Assembly (NCBI GenBank): GCA_026196775.1
Contig: JAPHUD010000018.1
Span: 62,001-126,000 of the forward strand
DNA length: 64,000 nt
Direction of reading: 5' to 3'
DNA from: Flavobacteriales bacterium
Lineage (GTDB): Bacteria > Bacteroidota > Bacteroidia > Flavobacteriales_E > Vicingaceae
Of this stretch, positions 8,957 through 17,093 are shown piece after piece (position 1 is the first letter of the stretch; every line of letters starts with the position of its first letter). The position numbers and the translations under genes were made by a program. A model generated the notes under the pieces. The model was not told the origin of the DNA. It was given only the letters and a program-made list of their open reading frames with translations, and made no database searches.

Positions 8957-9496
8957 ATGCATTATTTAAAATTTTTTATTGTTATGGGTTGTTTCAGTTT
9001 ATTGCTGGTACAATGTAGTCATGCTCAAAAAAAATCAACTATGGATAATACAAACGAAAATACTAAAAAAGACAATCCTTATTATTCGAGAACAGATACA
9101 ACTAAGTTAGCAGTAAGCGATTCTGTTTGGAAAACAATTTTACCTGAAGAAATGTATAAAGTAGCCAGAGAAAAAGGAACAGAATGGGCTTTTTCAGGGA
9201 AATATTATGAAACAGATACCAAAGGAGATTATTATTGTGCTGTTTGCGGAAATCATTTATTTCGTTCGGATGCTAAATTTGCAAGCAGTTGTGGTTGGCC
9301 AAGTTTTTATGAAGCGATACATCCTAATAGTGTAAATTATATAAAAGATTTAAGCCATGGAATGGTAAGGACAGAAGTGACTTGCGGACGTTGCGATTCT
9401 CACTTAGGGCATATTTTTGATGATGGACCACCGCCCACTTATAAACGTTTTTGCATGAACTCCATTGTGTTGGATTTTGTTCCTGATGAAGAGTAA
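8957..9496 (+). CDS. msrB: Lipoprotein peptide-methionine (R)-S-oxide reductase MsrB
   Basis: The 179-residue protein has a lipoprotein signal (lipobox LLVQC, Cys20), so it should be anchored in the envelope. The MsrB domain (about 57-176) has both zinc-binding CxxC pairs (Cys94/Cys97 and Cys143/Cys146), the catalytic Cys166 in RFCMNS, and a second Cys112 in SSCGWPSF that could act as the resolving cysteine. It reduces methionine-R-sulfoxide in oxidised proteins; the envelope location suggests protection of exported proteins. No msrA is nearby. It is divergent from mdh and is followed by the 3' end of rnpB on the other strand. Confidence 0.95.
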   Translation: MHYLKFFIVMGCFSLLLVQCSHAQKKSTMDNTNENTKKDNPYYSRTDTTKLAVSDSVWKTILPEEMYKVAREKGTEWAFSGKYYETDTKGDYYCAVCGNHLFRSDAKFASSCGWPSFYEAIHPNSVNYIKDLSHGMVRTEVTCGRCDSHLGHIFDDGPPPTYKRFCMNSIVLDFVPDEE

Positions 9497-9576
9497 AAGA
9501 CTTAATTAAGCCTAAGTTGGAAGTATATATATTCAATGATAATCCGCAACCTGCGTTATCTATATTTCATAAAAAA

Positions 9577-9960
9577 GCAAATCTATAAGCCAGGTTCTGT
9601 ACCTTTTACCAATACATTGGTTGAGGTTTCTATCATTTATCTAGTCGAGGAGTTGCCTCCACGCACTAACAATCTACCCTCCAAGATTAGGCGAGTAACC
9701 CTCAAGCCTTGGTTTATTTGATTTTTCAGCTCCTAAGGTTTGCCTAGCTTACAAAATTACTTTTGTAACTGGTGAGCTCTTACCTCACCTTTTCACCTTT
9801 TCCTTTCCGATAAATCGAAAAGGTAGTCTATTTTCTGTGGCACTTTCTGTTATTGTCTCATTCCTGAAACAATACCCTAGCTTTCACTAGGTAGGATACT
9901 CTGTGCTGCCCGGACTTTCCTCTCTCTCATTAAAAATGAAACAGCGATAGAACGATTTGC
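9577..9960 (-). ncRNA. rnpB: RNase P RNA (bacterial class A)
   Basis: The minus strand contains the conserved P4-side sequence GAGGAAAGTCCGGGCAGCAC about 30 nt from the 5' end, the central CTTGAGGGT/GGAGG region, and the 3' signature ACAGAACCTGGCTTATAG. The outer helix P1 is visible: GCAAATC at the 5' end (9954-9960) pairs with GATTTGC at the 3' end (9577-9583), which fixes both ends and gives 384 nt. An oligo-A on the plus strand (9571-9576) supplies the T-run after the 3' end. RNase P RNA is the catalytic subunit that matures tRNA 5' ends. A TAACTTTG box five bases upstream of the predicted 5' end supports the start. A 61-codon opposite-strand ORF here is spurious. Confidence 0.96.
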
Positions 9961-9964
9961 AATG

Positions 9965-9972
9965 CAAAGTTA
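9965..9972 (-). promoter_or_regulatory. rnpB -7 box
   Basis: The minus strand reads TAACTTTG, an exact TAnnTTTG match whose last base is five positions upstream of the P1-defined RNA 5' end. I use this spacing to calibrate the other promoters. Confidence 0.7.
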
Positions 9973-10021
9973 AACAAATAAATTGTTGGTTGATTAATTG
10001 TAGATAATCAATAATGTTTAA

Positions 10022-10798
10022 CTAAATAATCCCAACAATCAGCAATACAGAAATAATGATGATTAAAATAGCCACTACATACTGAATAAAAGTAATCGTA
10101 ACTTTTTTGAGTAATTTTTTACCAATAAAGGCTCCCACAAAAGCACAAAGAGTAGTGGAAGTTATTATCCAATAGTTTTCTATTAAGGAAATGCTTTGTA
10201 ACTTAGCAAAATAAATACTTATTCGGCTAATATCTACAATGCAAGCAATAGCAATACCTGTAGCTATAAAACTTTCTTTGGTCAATCCACTTCTTAATAA
10301 AAACAATGTTCTTAAAGCACCTTGATGTCCTGATAAGCCACCAAAAAAGCCACTTACAGCACCGCCTATATAAAGCATATTGTTTTTTAATACTTTTTTA
10401 TTGGGAGTTGGTAACAGTTCAAAAATGGCAAAAATCAGCATCATAGTGCCAATAATCAATTCTACTAGTTTAATAGTAAGTGTTTTATCTCCTATGGTAA
10501 ATTCATAAAGTATTCGGTTATTATTCGAGAAATTCATTAATAGCCAAGCACCTAAAAATGCTAGCGGAATGGCAGTAATACCAAATTTTATTAGTACACT
10601 TTTGTTAATGTCTTTAAAAGTCAATCCCATTTTAAAAAGGTTGTTCAGAAAGTGAACAATGGCAGTCATAGCAACAGCAATATCTATAGGAAAAAACAGT
10701 ACAAAAGCAGGAGTAAGAATGGTTCCCACTCCAAAACCAGAAAAGAAGGTGAGGATAGAAGTTAAAAAAGCGACTCCACCGATAATTAAAAAATCCAT
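10022..10798 (-). CDS. TauE/SafE-family membrane transporter
   Basis: The 258-residue protein is almost entirely hydrophobic, with about eight predicted membrane segments. It has the family's duplicated glycine-rich N-terminal motifs: FFSGFGVGTILTPAF at about 18-32 and the second-half counterpart GGAVSGFFGGLSGHQGALR. The TauE/SafE (sulfite exporter) family moves sulfur-containing or other organic anions across the inner membrane, and specificity cannot be read from sequence. Its ATG overlaps the stop of the YbaB gene (TAATG), so the two are translationally coupled and the gene is the last of a three-gene operon with no obvious functional link. Confidence 0.9.
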   Translation of the reverse strand: MDFLIIGGVAFLTSILTFFSGFGVGTILTPAFVLFFPIDIAVAMTAIVHFLNNLFKMGLTFKDINKSVLIKFGITAIPLAFLGAWLLMNFSNNNRILYEFTIGDKTLTIKLVELIIGTMMLIFAIFELLPTPNKKVLKNNMLYIGGAVSGFFGGLSGHQGALRTLFLLRSGLTKESFIATGIAIACIVDISRISIYFAKLQSISLIENYWIITSTTLCAFVGAFIGKKLLKKVTITFIQYVVAILIIIISVLLIVGII

Positions 10799-11115
10799 TA
10801 TCCTAAACCGGGTAAAATGCCCATAGCAGCATGGCTCATTTCAGATTTTTCAATTCTTTCGGCTTGTTCTAAGGCTCTGTTGGCTGCTAAAGCAATCGTT
10901 TCTTGAAAATTTTCTGCTGAAACAGTATTTTTGTATTCTTCGTCAATAATAATATTGTTAATCATTCTGTTTCCGTTAGCAACAACTCTTACTTTGCCAT
11001 TTTCGGCTTCACCAATTACAGAAATATTTTCAAGCTTTTGCTTGATTTCTTCCATTTGTTTTTGCATTTCCCCCATTTTTCCCATGAGGTTTTTACCCAA
11101 AAATTTATCAAACAT
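10798..11115 (-). CDS. YbaB/EbfC nucleoid-associated protein
   Basis: The 105-residue protein has the YbaB layout: a Met- and Lys-rich N-terminal helix (LMGKMGEMQKQMEEIKQKLE), the beta-sheet core with VRVVANGNRMINNIIID, and a C-terminal helix (AANRALEQAERIEKSEMS). These proteins form tweezer-like dimers that bind DNA and influence nucleoid structure. In many bacteria ybaB lies with dnaX and recR, but not here. It starts 4 bases after a small membrane ORF and overlaps the TauE/SafE start by one base. Confidence 0.9.
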   Translation of the reverse strand: MFDKFLGKNLMGKMGEMQKQMEEIKQKLENISVIGEAENGKVRVVANGNRMINNIIIDEEYKNTVSAENFQETIALAANRALEQAERIEKSEMSHAAMGILPGLG

Positions 11116-11119
11116 ATTT

Positions 11120-11287
11120 TTATTGTTTTTTATTTGTGATGTACATGGTTATTAACCAGATAAACAAACTGCTTCCCGCAACAACCTTCATGGTGTTTCC
11201 TTCCTTACCAATTATAAAGTAAGTAGTAAGGTTAATAGCTGTAAGCAATATGCCTATAATTATTTTTATTTTATCTTTTTTAAGCAA
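11120..11287 (-). CDS. Candidate small two-helix membrane protein
   Basis: A 55-codon ORF begins at TTG (11285-11287) and ends 4 bases before the ybaB start. It encodes two hydrophobic stretches, IKIIIGILLTAINLTTYFII and VVAGSSLFIWLITMYIT, separated by a short polar turn (GKEGNTMK) and ending KKQ. A TACTTTTG promoter box at 11307-11314 predicts transcription starting near 11302, only 15 nt before the TTG, so the ORF would be the first cistron of the ybaB operon. The tight spacing and open frame support translation; the lack of an ATG near the start and the unknown family argue for caution. A shorter start at the internal ATG is possible. Confidence 0.5.
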   Translation of the reverse strand: MLKKDKIKIIIGILLTAINLTTYFIIGKEGNTMKVVAGSSLFIWLITMYITNKKQ

Positions 11288-11306
11288 TTTAAGTTGAATT
11301 TATTTA

Positions 11307-11314
11307 CAAAAGTA
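11307..11314 (-). promoter_or_regulatory. Candidate -7 box for the small ORF-ybaB-tauE operon
   Basis: The minus strand reads TACTTTTG, an exact TAnnTTTG match, with a TTTG 23 nt further upstream (11338-11341), slightly wider than the usual spacing. Confidence 0.5.
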
Positions 11315-11385
11315 TTAAAAATAAGTTGCTGCTATTTCAAAAATTAAAACTCAAGTGAAATATAGGAAGATTTCGTACAATTTAT

Positions 11386-11393
11386 TACTTTTG
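11386..11393 (+). promoter_or_regulatory. Candidate -7 box for the caspase gene
   Basis: TACTTTTG matches TAnnTTTG exactly. Predicted start near 11398, giving a 32-nt leader to the ATG at 11430. No convincing -33 element is visible. Confidence 0.5.
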
Positions 11394-11429
11394 TTTTTGA
11401 TAGTTAGTGTTTTATAATATTAATTTACT

Positions 11430-13772
11430 ATGAAAAAGTTTTTATCATTTATCTTTTTGTTATTATTTGTAACGAGTGTTACTGTAGCGCAATCTTATTT
11501 TAAAGATTATAAAAGTGGAGAACAAAATTTTTCCGAACAAAAATATACTGAAGCCATAGAAAACTTTACCAATGTGATAGCTGCCAAAAACGATCATGAT
11601 AGGGCTTATAATTATAGAGGGTTGTGTTATTTTCATACTAACAATTACGAAAAAGCAGTTGCAGATTTTAAAAAGGCAGTTGAGTTGAAAGAAAAAAGTG
11701 ATGAATACCACCTTAATCATGGAAAAGCTTTAATGGCACTTAATAAAAATGATGAGGCTATTGTTGCTTTTGATATTTCCATAGATAGAAATAAAAAACA
11801 AACAGAAGCATATCAAGCTAAAATACAAGCTCAAATGCAAGCTAAAAGGTTTATGGATGCTGTAGCTACTGCCGAACAATTACTGAGTATAGATAAGAAT
11901 GGGATGAGTTATTATTTATTGGGAGTAGCTCAGGATAGTTCTAAATTATTTAAAGAATCCGCTTACAGTTTTGATAGAGCAAAGTTTTATGATGCTAAAT
12001 TAGTAGGTGCTTATATTGGTTTAGCTCATACTAACATGAAATTAGGAAAGTATGCTGACGCCCTAAAATATGCAGATAAAGCTTTGGAATTAGATCCTAA
12101 AAATGTTCATGCATTAAAAGTACGTTCGGCAACTAATGAAGGAAACAATAATTTACAAGCAGCTATTGATGATTATTCTAAGGTAATACTTTTTGAACCT
12201 GAATCAATAACCCATTACATAAATAGAGCTGCTTTGTACGAAAAAATTGGTCAGAACCCAAATGCTATTGCAGATTATACCAAATCGTTAAGCATACAAA
12301 AAGATAATGCTAATTTGTACTTTAAACGAGCTGCCTTGTACGAAAAAATGGGTGATTTTAAAGCTGCTATAAAAGATTATGAGGAAATAAAAAGACTTTC
12401 TCCTTATGACGGAGCAGCCATGAAACTCTATGATGAGGCTAAAAAGAGAATGTATGAATTGAACAGAGAAAACAATAATCCTGAGTTAGAAATGATAAGT
12501 CCTGCTTCTCCAAAACCAGGTTTTTTACAATTAGCAAAAGGAACACAAAAGCTTACTTTTAAAGGTAAGGTTAAAGATGCTAGTTTAATTGATTTTGTTA
12601 AAGTAAATGGTAAAGATGCTAGCTTTAGTAAAGACTCATTAAATCCTATTTTTGAAATAGAATTAGATGTAGCAGATGTAAAAAATGTATCTATTACTGT
12701 TTTTGATGTATATCAAAATTCTGAAACATGGATGTTTGAATTTATTGAGACGGAAGTGAATGCTCCTGTGGTACAGATGTTAGCTCCTTATGCTTCAGAT
12801 GATGGAACGATTTATTTAGATGCTGATGATCCTTCGTTGTATATTGAAGGGGTAATAAAAGATGAAAGTTTTATAAAAAGCATTTTTATTGATGGAGTAA
12901 CTGCTAGTTTTAATACTCAGGAGAAAAACCCTAAATTTTCAATGACTATTAACATTATGAACAAAACTAGTTTTATAGTTACTGCTGAAGATGAATATGG
13001 AAATAAAACGGAAAAGGCATTTACGTTAAACAGAGAAAATGCTGCTTTATTAGCAGATAATCCTATGGGAAAAACGTGGGTAGTTTTTATTGAAAACTCA
13101 AAATACCAATCTTTTGCTAGTCTTGATGGTCCTGCAAAGGATGTGACTATGATGAAATCTGCTTTTGCGAAGTATAAGATTAATAATGTTATTCATAAAA
13201 AAGATATGACCAAAGCTCAATTAGAAAGATTTTTTTCTATAGAATTAAGAGATTTGGTAAGAAGCAACAAAGTAAATTCGTTATTGGTTTGGTATGCCGG
13301 ACACGGAAAATTTATCAATGAAACAGGCTACTGGATTCCAACAGATGCTAAAAGGGATGATGAGTTCACTTATTTTAATATCAACAACTTAAAAGCTTCT
13401 ATGCAGTCTTATTCGAAAGAGATTACGCATACTTTGGTTATCACTGATGCTTGTGAATCTGGTCCTTCTTTTTATCAGGCAATGCGTTCTACATCAGTAG
13501 AGAAAAGCTGCAATGATTGGAAAGCAACAAAGTTTAAATCATCTCAAGTTTTTTCTTCAGCAGGTTATGAGTTGGCTTCCGATAATTCTCAGTTTACCAA
13601 AACTTTTGCTGCTACACTTTCAGGAAATCCAGATGCTTGTATTCCAATAGAAACGGTGGTAAATAAAGTGAAAACAGCCGTCACCAAAAGTGGAGCAAAA
13701 CAAGCACCTAAGTTTGGCAAAATTGCTGGGCTAGAAGATGAAGATGGAACTTTCTTTTTTATTAAGAAGTAA
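11430..13772 (+). CDS. Exported TPR protein with C-terminal caspase (C14) protease domain
   Basis: The 780-residue protein has a signal peptide (1-20, ending SVTVAQ), about nine TPR units (about 25-345), two Ig-like strand-rich modules (about 360-535), and a caspase fold (about 548-778). The catalytic dyad is visible as His625 in WYAGHGKF and Cys675 in ITDACESG, so it should be an active cysteine protease, probably cleaving after Arg/Lys or Asp; specificity is not readable. The domain order resembles other exported Bacteroidota caspase-like proteins. The start of the propeller/SpoIIE gene lies one base past its stop, indicating coupled expression. It probably works in the periplasm, where TPRs would recruit partners. 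Target and trigger are unknown. Confidence 0.92.
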   Translation: MKKFLSFIFLLLFVTSVTVAQSYFKDYKSGEQNFSEQKYTEAIENFTNVIAAKNDHDRAYNYRGLCYFHTNNYEKAVADFKKAVELKEKSDEYHLNHGKALMALNKNDEAIVAFDISIDRNKKQTEAYQAKIQAQMQAKRFMDAVATAEQLLSIDKNGMSYYLLGVAQDSSKLFKESAYSFDRAKFYDAKLVGAYIGLAHTNMKLGKYADALKYADKALELDPKNVHALKVRSATNEGNNNLQAAIDDYSKVILFEPESITHYINRAALYEKIGQNPNAIADYTKSLSIQKDNANLYFKRAALYEKMGDFKAAIKDYEEIKRLSPYDGAAMKLYDEAKKRMYELNRENNNPELEMISPASPKPGFLQLAKGTQKLTFKGKVKDASLIDFVKVNGKDASFSKDSLNPIFEIELDVADVKNVSITVFDVYQNSETWMFEFIETEVNAPVVQMLAPYASDDGTIYLDADDPSLYIEGVIKDESFIKSIFIDGVTASFNTQEKNPKFSMTINIMNKTSFIVTAEDEYGNKTEKAFTLNRENAALLADNPMGKTWVVFIENSKYQSFASLDGPAKDVTMMKSAFAKYKINNVIHKKDMTKAQLERFFSIELRDLVRSNKVNSLLVWYAGHGKFINETGYWIPTDAKRDDEFTYFNINNLKASMQSYSKEITHTLVITDACESGPSFYQAMRSTSVEKSCNDWKATKFKSSQVFSSAGYELASDNSQFTKTFAATLSGNPDACIPIETVVNKVKTAVTKSGAKQAPKFGKIAGLEDEDGTFFFIKK

Positions 13773-13773
13773 C

Positions 13774-16700
13774 ATGCACATAAAATTTTCATATTTTCGT
13801 TTTATATTATTCGTCATACTTTTAACAGTAGTTAAAACAGTTTTTGCTCAACATTATCATTTTGATAATTATAGTGTAAGAGAAGGGTTGGCTCAGTCTG
13901 GAGTTTATGATATAGTTCAAGATAATAAAGGCACTCTTTGGTTGGGGACAGCAAGCGGGCTTTCTGCTTTTGATGGTAGAGAATTTACCAATTATTCTAC
14001 GGAAGATGGTTTGGCTGAAGGGGGCGTAAAATCTTTAGCAGTAGATTCTTTAGGCAATATTTGGGTAGGTCATGCCGGTGGTGGAGTCTCTTTAATTCAG
14101 GAAGGAGAGGTAAGTTTGATTTTTAACTTTCAAGCAGATGTAACTTCTTTTTCTTTTGGTAAAAATGGAAGTTTATGGATAGGCACATATAAGGAAGGAG
14201 CTGTACAAGTACTCAATCCTTATGCAACCAATAAAGATTCTCTAAAAATTAAACAATACAAAGGTCAGGATGGTTTAAGTGATATTATTTATCAGGTATT
14301 GAGTCTGAAAAATGGAAATATATGTTTTGTTACTGATGTAGGCGTAAAACAATATAAAGCTCAGAAAGATGAGTTTAGTAATTTCCAGATTGAAGGAATG
14401 TCGAGCTATTTTCAAATAACTTATATGTATGAAGCAAGTAATGGCGACTTATGGTTGGGAACTTATAATGGAGGGTTATACCGTTATACAGCAGCACACG
14501 AATTTAAGATTTATGACTTTATGCGAGATGGTATAGCTTCTAATTGGATAACAACCATTACCGAAGATTTAAAAGGTAATTGTTGGATAGGTACTTGGGG
14601 TGGAGGAATATCCATGATAAATGAAGAACAAGTTATAACTATTAATAAAAATAAAGGATTGCCTGACGATAATATTAGAAGCTTTTTAATAGATAGAGAA
14701 GGTAATTTATTAATTGGTAGTAAAGAAACTGGGTTGTTTATTTTTAAAGGTTTTCAGTTAGTAAGTTATGGTAAAAATGAAGGTTTGCTAAATGAGCAAA
14801 CTAAAGCCATTCAGCAAGATGGTAATGGAGATTTTTGGGTTGGAACAGGAGCTGGAATAAGTGTTTTTAGTAGAGTAAATGACAAACTAACATTGAAACA
14901 GCAATTTAATGAGAATAATGGATTGTTTTATACCGATATCCGTTTTATCAAAAAAGATAAAAAAGATAATTTATGGATAGGAACATGGGGTGGAGGAATG
15001 TTACAATATAATACTAAAATCAAACGATTTGAAAGTAATTATCGCATTAATGCTTTTATGAGTCAACCATTTATTACAGCTTTAGAAGTAGATAAATCTA
15101 ATAATTTATGGGTAGGAACAACAGATGGTTTGGTGTATTATGAAATTAGTAACCAGCTAGCAGATAGGCTTACACAATCACATGGATTGGCAGGAAATGA
15201 TATTTCTTGTTTATACACAGATAAAAACAATGTACTTTGGGTAGGAGCAAAAGATAAAGGATTGAGTAAGATTGATGGAGAAAATATTCAGAAAGTTAAA
15301 TTAGAAAAGCAATTTACCGCTGTTTGTATGATAGAAGATAATGCAGGAAATCTATGGATAGGAACAGACGGAAAAGGTATTTTGGTTTTTAATGGTAAAG
15401 ACATTATTCAAGAAATTACTGTGGCAGATGGAATGCTATCTAATTACATTTCATTTATCAATATAGATGATGAACAAAATATTTGGATAGGAACCAACAA
15501 AGGATTGAATAAATATGACAAAAAGCATCAGCAATTTTATACCTATACCAATAAGATGGGCTATAAAGGAATAGAATCTAAACACAATGCAACTTATAAA
15601 GATAATAAAGGCGATTTATGGTTTGGAACTATTGAAGGGTTGATACATTTAAATAAAAAATATGAGCAACAAAACCTGCTAGAACCTATTACCTTTATTA
15701 ATAAACTTATGGTGAATTTGGAAGAAAGAACCATGAAAGAAGGGATGGAATTGAATTATAGAGAGAAAGCGGTTGCATTTTACTATAAAAGTATTTGTAT
15801 GACCAATCCTGAAGCAGTTAATTATAGGTACATGTTAGAAGGTTTAGATGATGATTGGCGTCCAATAACTAAGCAAACATTTGTTACTTATTCACCATTA
15901 CCTCCTGGAAAATACACATTTAAAGTAATAGCATCTAATAATAATGGAGTTTGGAACTCAACACCAACAACTTATAGTTTTATAATTACACCTCCATTTT
16001 GGCAACAGTGGTGGTTTATTGCATTATGTGTGGTAATACTTCTTATTAGCATTGTTGTGGTAATAAAATTTAGAGAAAAGGCTCTTATTAAGGAGAAACA
16101 AGTGCTAGAGGAAAAAGTGAAAGAACGTACTGCTGAGGTTGTTCAAAAAAGTGAAGAAGTTGAAATGAAGAATAAGGATATTATAGATAGTATCAATTAC
16201 GCTAAACGTATTCAAGATGCTATTTTACCATCTGAAGAGGTATTTAAACAGTCATTAAAAAACACTTTTGTGTTATTTAATCCTAAGGATATAGTGAGTG
16301 GAGATTTTTATTGGATGTATAATATTCAGCCAAATCTTACTAAAGAGGAAAGATTAGCTGAGTTGGAGGGGACTATATTTTTTGCTGCAGCAGATTGTAC
16401 GGGACATGGAGTTCCAGGGGCATTTATGAGTATTGTTGGACATAATTTGTTGGATAAGATTGTTGGAGAGTACCATGTAACCTCGCCAGCCGAAATTTTG
16501 AATTATTTAAACAAAGGTGTTTCAGAAACTCTACGTCAGAGTGCAGAGCAAGCTAATATTAAAGATGGAATGGATATTTCCCTTTGTGCTTATAACTCAA
16601 AAACTAAAATATTAGAGTATGCTGGAGCTTACAATCCATTATATATTATAAGCAAACATGATTTAGTGAATATTAAAGGAGAAACCTTAGAGCCAACAAT

Positions 16701-17034
16701 GAAAGATGTAACAGGTTTAAAACTTTATGAGGTTAAAGCAGATAGATTTCCTATCGGTAACTATACAGATGAGGTAAAACAATTTACCAATCATACTTTT
16801 AAAATGCATCAAGGCGATACGGTATATTTGTTTTCTGATGGATATGCCGATCAGTTTGGAGGTACTCATGGAAAGAAATTTCGTTACAAACAATTTAAAG
16901 AGCTTTTATTGGCTATTAATGCACAATCTATGGAAATGCAGAAAGTAGAAATGCAAAAAGTATTTACCGAATGGAAGGGTAGTTTAGAACAAATAGATGA
17001 TGTTATTGTTATAGGAAGTAGGGTAGGTAATTAG
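13774..17034 (+). CDS. Propeller sensor (reg_prop, Y_Y_Y) with cytoplasmic SpoIIE-type PP2C phosphatase
   Basis: I start at the ATG at 13774, which gives a signal peptide MHIKFSYFRF...FAQ and lies one base past the caspase stop; an in-frame ATG at 13738 would lie inside the caspase gene. Of 1086 residues, about 25-650 form two-component-regulator propeller blades (repeated LWLGT/LWIGT ... GGG), then a Y_Y_Y Ig-like module (about 680-740), one membrane helix (about 746-767), a coiled coil, and a SpoIIE domain (about 830-1083) with DIVSGDFYW, AADCTGHGVPGA, DGMDISLC and SDGYADQFGG. The phosphatase acid residues are intact. It likely senses periplasmic ligands and dephosphorylates a cytoplasmic Ser/Thr target such as an anti-sigma antagonist; no partner kinase is in the window. 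Confidence 0.93.
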   Translation: MHIKFSYFRFILFVILLTVVKTVFAQHYHFDNYSVREGLAQSGVYDIVQDNKGTLWLGTASGLSAFDGREFTNYSTEDGLAEGGVKSLAVDSLGNIWVGHAGGGVSLIQEGEVSLIFNFQADVTSFSFGKNGSLWIGTYKEGAVQVLNPYATNKDSLKIKQYKGQDGLSDIIYQVLSLKNGNICFVTDVGVKQYKAQKDEFSNFQIEGMSSYFQITYMYEASNGDLWLGTYNGGLYRYTAAHEFKIYDFMRDGIASNWITTITEDLKGNCWIGTWGGGISMINEEQVITINKNKGLPDDNIRSFLIDREGNLLIGSKETGLFIFKGFQLVSYGKNEGLLNEQTKAIQQDGNGDFWVGTGAGISVFSRVNDKLTLKQQFNENNGLFYTDIRFIKKDKKDNLWIGTWGGGMLQYNTKIKRFESNYRINAFMSQPFITALEVDKSNNLWVGTTDGLVYYEISNQLADRLTQSHGLAGNDISCLYTDKNNVLWVGAKDKGLSKIDGENIQKVKLEKQFTAVCMIEDNAGNLWIGTDGKGILVFNGKDIIQEITVADGMLSNYISFINIDDEQNIWIGTNKGLNKYDKKHQQFYTYTNKMGYKGIESKHNATYKDNKGDLWFGTIEGLIHLNKKYEQQNLLEPITFINKLMVNLEERTMKEGMELNYREKAVAFYYKSICMTNPEAVNYRYMLEGLDDDWRPITKQTFVTYSPLPPGKYTFKVIASNNNGVWNSTPTTYSFIITPPFWQQWWFIALCVVILLISIVVVIKFREKALIKEKQVLEEKVKERTAEVVQKSEEVEMKNKDIIDSINYAKRIQDAILPSEEVFKQSLKNTFVLFNPKDIVSGDFYWMYNIQPNLTKEERLAELEGTIFFAAADCTGHGVPGAFMSIVGHNLLDKIVGEYHVTSPAEILNYLNKGVSETLRQSAEQANIKDGMDISLCAYNSKTKILEYAGAYNPLYIISKHDLVNIKGETLEPTMKDVTGLKLYEVKADRFPIGNYTDEVKQFTNHTFKMHQGDTVYLFSDGYADQFGGTHGKKFRYKQFKELLLAINAQSMEMQKVEMQKVFTEWKGSLEQIDDVIVIGSRVGN

Positions 17035-17093
17035 TTGAAAGAGTTCATTAAGTTTAAAATTATAATAATAAAGGAGATTAATATGTAAGTGTT

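Noticed and set aside
9536-9721. A 61-codon plus-strand ORF
   Set aside because: It is antisense to the conserved 3' half of RNase P RNA and ends inside it. Its sequence is explained by the RNA.
13738-13773. A longer N-terminus for the propeller/SpoIIE protein
   Set aside because: It would start inside the caspase gene and hide a good signal peptide that begins at 13774.
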